Positions 60,678-64,000 of a DNA stretch of 64,000 nt are shown one piece after another. Origin of the DNA: Thiosocius sp942490985 (lineage in GTDB: Bacteria > Pseudomonadota > Gammaproteobacteria > Chromatiales > Chromatiaceae); assembly GCA_942490985.1 (NCBI GenBank), contig CALNYW010000006.1, positions 372,001 through 436,000 on the forward strand, given 5' to 3'. Each line of letters starts with the position of its first letter. Position 1 is the first letter of the stretch. Below the pieces are notes generated by a model. That model saw only the letters and a program-made list of their open reading frames with translations, had not been told where the DNA came from and searched no databases. The translations under genes were made by a program, and so were the position numbers.

Positions 60678-61145
60678 ATGTGCACCACCCTCATCCTCGG
60701 GATCGGCAACAATTTACTGAGTGACGAAGGTATCGGCATCCACGTGATCCGTTACCTCGACGAACATCATGCCGGAACGCCCGCCGTCACGTTCCTGGAT
60801 GGCGGCACGCTCAGCTTCACGCTCGCCGACCCGATCGCCGAACACGACAACCTCATTGTCGTTGATGCGGCGCGTCTTGGCGAGCAGCCCGGCGTATATC
60901 GATGCTTCGAAGGTGCCGACATGGATCGCTACCTCACGGGCAATCGAGCCAGCGTGCACGAGGTGGGTCTTGTCGACCTATTCGATATCTCGAGGCTTTC
61001 CGGCACGTTTCCCACCAATAGAGCACTGATCGGCGTGGAGCCGTCATCGCTCGGTTGGGGAGAATTCCCCACCCCCCAGGTGGCTACCGCCATCGAGCCA
61101 GTCGCCAACCTCGCACTCGAGCTGGCCGCGCGCTGGCGTCAATAA
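60678..61145 (+). CDS. hupD: [NiFe] hydrogenase maturation endopeptidase
   Basis: A 155-residue HyaD/HupD/HynD-type protease that trims the C-terminus of the large subunit after nickel insertion. LILGIGNNLLSDEGIGIHVI carries the first metal-binding acid residue, VVDAARLG the second, and the nickel-sensing His is in ASVHEVGL. AAAGG precedes the ATG. Most likely specific for the Isp-type hydrogenase encoded downstream (then hynD). Confidence 0.94.
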   Translation: MCTTLILGIGNNLLSDEGIGIHVIRYLDEHHAGTPAVTFLDGGTLSFTLADPIAEHDNLIVVDAARLGEQPGVYRCFEGADMDRYLTGNRASVHEVGLVDLFDISRLSGTFPTNRALIGVEPSSLGWGEFPTPQVATAIEPVANLALELAARWRQ

Positions 61146-61189
61146 TTGTCGCTGAAACACGGCGCGGTCCTATTGATCTGCGTCATGCG

Positions 61190-61214
61190 CGATGCGACCT
61201 GAAAAGGCGCATCG
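61190..61214. repeat. Inverted repeat after the protease gene
   Basis: CGATGCG-N11-CGCATCG, perfect 7-bp arms, about 200 bases upstream of the candidate sigma-54 promoter. It may be an activator-binding site or a weak transcript end. Confidence 0.4.
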
Positions 61215-61354
61215 ACCGCCGCGGAGGCAGGATTGCAGGGCAGTAATTTTGGTGCTCGACTGCTACCTCGGCTGGTCCCGTGATGGCTTTGTGGAAGATT
61301 TTTATTCCGATCGAGTGACTTGACACTAACGCCGTAAAACCGTCATCTGAGCGA

Positions 61355-61367
61355 TAAGCGATTGATA
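61355..61367 (-). promoter_or_regulatory. IHF-binding consensus
   Basis: On the minus strand TATCAATCGCTTA, a full match to WATCAANNNNTTR. It lies about 57 bases upstream of the start predicted from the sigma-54 element, the usual place for an IHF bend in such promoters. Confidence 0.6.
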
Positions 61368-61391
61368 ATATGAGAAAATTATCGTGCCATA

Positions 61392-61407
61392 CGGCAAATT
61401 AATTGCA
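61392..61407 (+). promoter_or_regulatory. Candidate sigma-54 (-24/-12) promoter
   Basis: CGGCAA-N5-TTGCA, with the invariant GG and GC ten bases apart and a full TTGCA -12 element; predicted start near 61418, about 120 bases before the DsrC-like gene. Hydrogenase genes in several proteobacteria use sigma-54 with an NtrC-type activator and IHF. Confidence 0.6.
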
Positions 61408-61480
61408 GTCTGTTGTCCTCAGGTCAACTAAACCCAAATCAATCGTTTGAGTCGAACAATAGAGGGTCCCGGCCTGCTAC

Positions 61481-61494
61481 GTTGTGTACACAAC
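61481..61494. repeat. Perfect 14-bp palindrome in the DsrC-like leader
   Basis: GTTGTGTACACAAC, 43 bases before the DsrC-like start, downstream of the predicted start of transcription. A candidate repressor operator or leader hairpin. Confidence 0.45.
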
Positions 61495-61537
61495 AACAAG
61501 AAAGCACAACAAGACGGTCCTCAAAGGAGAGATGATG

Positions 61538-61927
61538 ATGAGAACAGACCAAGTCGCACCGCCGGGTGTCGCAGAGCAACTTCACGAACATGCCGTCCTC
61601 GAGATCGAAGGTCGCATGATCGAAATTGATAAAGACGGTTTTCTGGTGAATCCCGCGGATTGGACGCGAGCGGTCACCGAATTCATGGCCGAACAGGACG
61701 GCCTCGAGTTGGACGACGACCATTGGCTGCTGATCGACTTCCTGCACCGGTTTTACGGTGAGTTCAAGATGGCGCCCGAATTACCTATTTTGGCGCGCAA
61801 TCTCTGTAAAGACCGGCACGATTGCCGTTGGACCCGCCGCTATATCAAGCAACTGTTTCCCCTTGGCGCCAAGACGGCGTGCCGCTACGCAGGGTTGCCC
61901 GCTCCGGTAGGGCGCAGCTGCGGCTGA
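61538..61927 (+). CDS. DsrC/TusE-like sulfur-carrier family protein in hydrogenase locus
   Basis: A 129-residue DsrC/TusE-family protein: ITEIDKDGF-like start (IEIDKDGFLVNPADW), DDDHWLLIDFLHRFYGEF, MAPELPILAR, IKQLFPLGAKTACRYAGLPAPVG. Both redox-active cysteines of DsrC are kept (ACRYAGLP and the penultimate Cys), but they are twelve residues apart, not ten, through an extra RS. Two more Cys lie mid-protein (LCKDRHDC). DsrC carries sulfane sulfur or trisulfide in dissimilatory sulfur metabolism. ATG 61538 is best spaced from AAAGGAGA. It is a single-gene unit between its own promoter and terminator. Confidence 0.88.
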   Translation: MRTDQVAPPGVAEQLHEHAVLEIEGRMIEIDKDGFLVNPADWTRAVTEFMAEQDGLELDDDHWLLIDFLHRFYGEFKMAPELPILARNLCKDRHDCRWTRRYIKQLFPLGAKTACRYAGLPAPVGRSCG

Positions 61928-61933
61928 TTAAAC

Positions 61934-61983
61934 CGCTGCGCGACCACGGCCCCGGTGCCGACTTGTGGTCGCGTAGCGTTTTT
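61934..61983 (+). terminator. Rho-independent terminator after the DsrC-like gene
   Basis: A 14-bp stem (CGCTGCGCGACCAC with GTGGTCGCGTAGCG, one G-T pair) followed by TTTTT, starting 7 bases after the stop codon. It separates this gene from the hydrogenase structural operon. Confidence 0.85.
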
Positions 61984-62108
61984 ACCCTAAATCGCCCGCG
62001 ACAAGATCCCGTGTGCACCGGGCTTGGCCCTGAATTGCCAAATTTCGACAACCCTAACGCCGGAATTTCGACGATTTACAGATTTTTATATCGGTGCTTC
62101 ACCAAAAA

Positions 62109-62122
62109 CTGATTTAGGTCAG
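62109..62122. promoter_or_regulatory. FNR/ANR-type box upstream of hupH
   Basis: CTGAT-TTAG-GTCAG, a symmetric site close to TTGAT-N4-GTCAA (8 of 10 bases). Its centre is 41.5 bases upstream of the start predicted from the TAATAT at 62145-62150, the class II FNR position. Confidence 0.6.
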
Positions 62123-62144
62123 AAACCGTTTCGTTTTGCGACGC

Positions 62145-62150
62145 TAATAT
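62145..62150 (+). promoter_or_regulatory. -10 element of the hydrogenase operon
   Basis: TAATAT, with no good -35 but an FNR-type box centred at -41.5; predicted start near 62157, giving a leader of about 40 bases to the GTG of hupH. Confidence 0.55.
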
Positions 62151-62195
62151 GGCGTTATCGAATAGCCAGTCGTATCGCAAAGCGAGGTTGTACGC

Positions 62196-62609
62196 GTGTC
62201 TGGGTTAGATGCCATCAAAGTCAGTGTCGAAGGCCCGGCGGGCCATGACGGCACAGCGCTAAACGCCGTTCCACTCCTCCACGAAATCCGTCACGCACTC
62301 GAAAAGCTCGCCGATTCCGGCGAAACCACGACAATTGATTTGTCGTCTATCCCGTTTGGTCCCGGCGACAAGCAGCAGTTGTTCGACGCGCTCGGGCACG
62401 GCGAGGTTGAGGCCAAGATCGATGCCATGGGCGAGACGCGCGTCGAGGAAAGCCAGTTTCCCGGGGTTTGGCTGGTCCACTACTTTGCGGTGACCGGCGA
62501 ACAGCTCGCTACCCATATCGAAGTGACACGTTGTCCCTCTCTCCTTATTACCCCAGAGCAGGATCTGGCCGATTCGGCGCTCAGTCTGCAGGCCCAGCTT
62601 GCGGAATGA
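62196..62609 (+). CDS. hupH: HupH/HyaF-type hydrogenase accessory protein
   Basis: A 137-residue protein matching the C-terminal part of the HupH/HyaF family (EAKIDAMGETRVEESQFPGVWLVHYF and FIEVTRCPSLLITP-like end). These proteins assist assembly of membrane-bound hydrogenase and its iron-sulfur small subunit. The GTG start at 62196 follows GCGAGG. It is shorter than full-length HupH (about 280 residues), so it is a single-domain form. It is followed about 50 bases later by the small-subunit gene. Confidence 0.88.
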   Translation: MSGLDAIKVSVEGPAGHDGTALNAVPLLHEIRHALEKLADSGETTTIDLSSIPFGPGDKQQLFDALGHGEVEAKIDAMGETRVEESQFPGVWLVHYFAVTGEQLATHIEVTRCPSLLITPEQDLADSALSLQAQLAE

Positions 62610-62659
62610 ACAGATCACCTCATTCAGTCACCAACTCGCCAACATCAGGAGTACCCACG

Positions 62660-63751
62660 GTGAACGATCAAACTCTCGGTGAACGCCTGCGACAGCGTGG
62701 TGTATCGCGTCGCGGCTTTATGAAATTCTGTGCGGCGACGGCGTCAATGATGGCCCTGCCACCGCTGATGATTCCGAAGATCGCAGCGGCTCTGGAGCAG
62801 GCCAAGCGACCATCGGTGATCTGGATGTCTTTCCAGGAGTGCACCGCCTGCACCGAGTCACTGACCCGCAGCCACGCGCCAACCGTGGAAAGCCTGATTT
62901 TTGATCATATCTCGCTCGACTATCACCACACCTTGCAGGCCGCATCCGGCGATGCGGCGGAACATGCACGCGAAGAGGCCATGAAAGAGCACTGGGGCAA
63001 GTACCTGATGCTGGTCGACGGCTCAATCCCGCTGGGTGCCAACGGGGCCTATTCGACGATCGCGGGCATCAGCAATCTGGATATGCTCAAAGAGGTGGCC
63101 GAAGGCGCCGCGGCGATCATTTCGATTGGTACCTGCGCGGCCTATGGTGGCCTGCCGATGGCCAACCCGAATCCGACCGATGCGGTCTCTGTGCAAGATA
63201 TCATCACCGACAAGCCGATCGTGAATGTGCCAGGTTGTCCACCTATTCCCACCGTTATTACCGGTGTACTGGCGCACTTCCTGACCTTCGGACGCCTGCC
63301 TGAGCTGGATGCGTTGAATCGGCCCAAGGTGTTTTACGGCCAGAATATCCACGACCGTTGCTACCGTCGGCCGTTTTACGAGCGCGGTCAGTTTGCCGAA
63401 ACCTTCGATGACGAGGGTGCGCGCAAGGGGTGGTGCCTGTTCAAGCTGGGCTGCAAAGGCCCGACCACTTACAACGCCTGCGCGACCGCCAAATGGAACG
63501 AGGGCACCAGTTGGCCCGTCGAGTCCGGTCACGGCTGTATCGGCTGTTCTGAACCGGCCTTCTGGGACGGCGGTGGTTTCTACCAGGCGCTGTCGGTGCC
63601 ATACAACGACGTCGGCGATACGATTTTGACCGCCGGTGCCGCCGGTCTTGCCGTGGGCGCGGCTGCCGCGGTGCTCAACAAGACCAGGAAGTCATCGGCC
63701 AAGGCGAATCGCGAAACCATCACTGTCAACGATCTGACCAAGGAGTCCTGA
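62660..63751 (+). CDS. hynS: [NiFe] hydrogenase small subunit (Isp-type, group 1e)
   Basis: A 363-residue small subunit. The Tat signal SRRGFMKFC lies at the N-terminus, then proximal-cluster cysteines in ECTACTES, GTCAAYGG and PGCPP, and medial/distal-cluster ligands in HDRCYRRPFY, GWCLFKLGCKGP and HGCIGCSEPAFWD. The proximal motif has the standard four Cys, not the six of oxygen-tolerant enzymes. A C-terminal membrane helix (ILTAGAAGLAVGAAAAVL) anchors it. GTG 62660 after AGGAG is chosen because it gives a compact Tat leader; ATG 62606 overlapping hupH is an alternative. isp1 follows immediately, so this is the HynS type described in Thiocapsa. Confidence 0.93.
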   Translation: MNDQTLGERLRQRGVSRRGFMKFCAATASMMALPPLMIPKIAAALEQAKRPSVIWMSFQECTACTESLTRSHAPTVESLIFDHISLDYHHTLQAASGDAAEHAREEAMKEHWGKYLMLVDGSIPLGANGAYSTIAGISNLDMLKEVAEGAAAIISIGTCAAYGGLPMANPNPTDAVSVQDIITDKPIVNVPGCPPIPTVITGVLAHFLTFGRLPELDALNRPKVFYGQNIHDRCYRRPFYERGQFAETFDDEGARKGWCLFKLGCKGPTTYNACATAKWNEGTSWPVESGHGCIGCSEPAFWDGGGFYQALSVPYNDVGDTILTAGAAGLAVGAAAAVLNKTRKSSAKANRETITVNDLTKES

Positions 63752-63752
63752 G

Positions 63753-64000
63753 ATGGATGCCAATGAGCTGCTCGCCTTTGCGCGTGGTCCGGCTTTCGAT
63801 ATCGCGCTGATAATCTTTGTCGGCGGCATGTTGCTGCGGTTGTTCGAGGTGCTGAGCCTCGGCAAAAAAGCCGACCTGTCAGCACCGCGGGCCAGTGGGG
63901 TTGGGGGCGGTGTCCGGACCGTGTTGGATCGTACGCTGCCGCGCAAGACCGTGTTCGAAAAAGAACCGCTGCGCATCATCAATGGCTATGTATTTCACCT
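63753..64000 (+). CDS. isp1: Isp1-like membrane protein (3' truncated by window)
   Basis: The first 82 residues of a protein starting MDANELLAFARGPAFDIALIIFVGGMLLRLFEVL, one membrane helix plus a polar linker. Position right after the small subunit and N-terminal sequence match Isp1, a NarI-like cytochrome b that with Isp2 links this hydrogenase to the quinone pool. AAGGAG lies just before the ATG, inside the end of hynS. isp2 and hynL are expected beyond the window. Confidence 0.85.
   Translation, partial: MDANELLAFARGPAFDIALIIFVGGMLLRLFEVLSLGKKADLSAPRASGVGGGVRTVLDRTLPRKTVFEKEPLRIINGYVFH

Noticed and set aside
61392..61407. HupR-type TTG-N5-CAA sites upstream of the sigma-54 element
   Set aside because: I searched 61146-61392 and found none, so the activator cannot be named.
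61822..62112. 96-residue frame spanning the DsrC-like 3' end and the terminator
   Set aside because: Overlaps a clear gene and its terminator, no coding character.
1..64000. CRISPR arrays, tRNA genes, insertion sequences, prophage
   Set aside because: No regular spacer-repeat array, cloverleaf, transposase or integrase sequence was seen.

Overview
The window is a GC-rich chromosomal segment from a phototrophic purple proteobacterium, most likely a gammaproteobacterium. The reasons are a type-II reaction centre with a four-haem PufC lipoprotein, an LH1 antenna (pufBA), a complete bchFNBHLM-lhaA-puhABCE superoperon, Isp-type [NiFe] hydrogenase genes (isp1 next to a Tat-exported small subunit), and a 180-kDa type NAD-glutamate dehydrogenase. 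I cannot name the genus from sequence alone. No LH2 (puc), carotenoid or RuBisCO genes lie in the window, and I saw no tRNA, rRNA, IS element or CRISPR array.

Layout. 1-5.4 kb: end of bchZ, a pufQ-like gene, pufLMC, then pufBA placed after pufC, closed by a strong terminator. 5.4-7.4 kb: idi, then a convergent HemN-like radical SAM gene. 7.9-20.8 kb: the minus-strand operon bchF-N-B-H-L-M-lhaA-puhA-B-C-E, mostly with 4-nt overlaps. 20.8-26.5 kb: divergent ppsR, then bchG, a PucC-type transporter, bchP and a short protein that looks like the PpsR DNA-binding domain alone. 26.5-30.9 kb: the aerobic cyclase acsF (minus), a stand-alone BLUF photoreceptor, the anaerobic cyclase bchE and bchJ. PpsR/CrtJ-type operators (TGTC-N10-GACA) lie in the bchF/ppsR gap, the acsF/BLUF gap and before bchE; a related but different GACA repeat precedes bchG.

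31-46 kb: an RND efflux pair, a ketohexokinase-like kinase, a candidate small RNA, a Wolinella-type menaquinol:fumarate reductase (frdCAB), a Wzz-like protein, an arsenosugar set (arsS and two glycosyltransferases) and a GGDEF diguanylate cyclase. 46-57.5 kb: NAD-glutamate dehydrogenase, UspA, a TRAP-TAXI transporter and a ClC channel. 57.5-64 kb: hydrogenase region, with moaB and hypDBAC on the minus strand, and the protease gene, a DsrC-like gene, hupH, the small subunit and the start of isp1 on the plus strand.

How it fits together. The left half makes bacteriochlorophyll, LH1 and the reaction centre. It holds both oxygen-dependent and oxygen-independent ring-E cyclases and a local regulatory set (PpsR, a PpsR-like mini-protein, BLUF) suggesting light and redox control. 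The right half adds anaerobic redox balancing (fumarate reductase, H2 uptake). The DsrC-like gene has a candidate sigma-54/IHF promoter and its own terminator, and the hydrogenase structural genes have a candidate FNR-type promoter.
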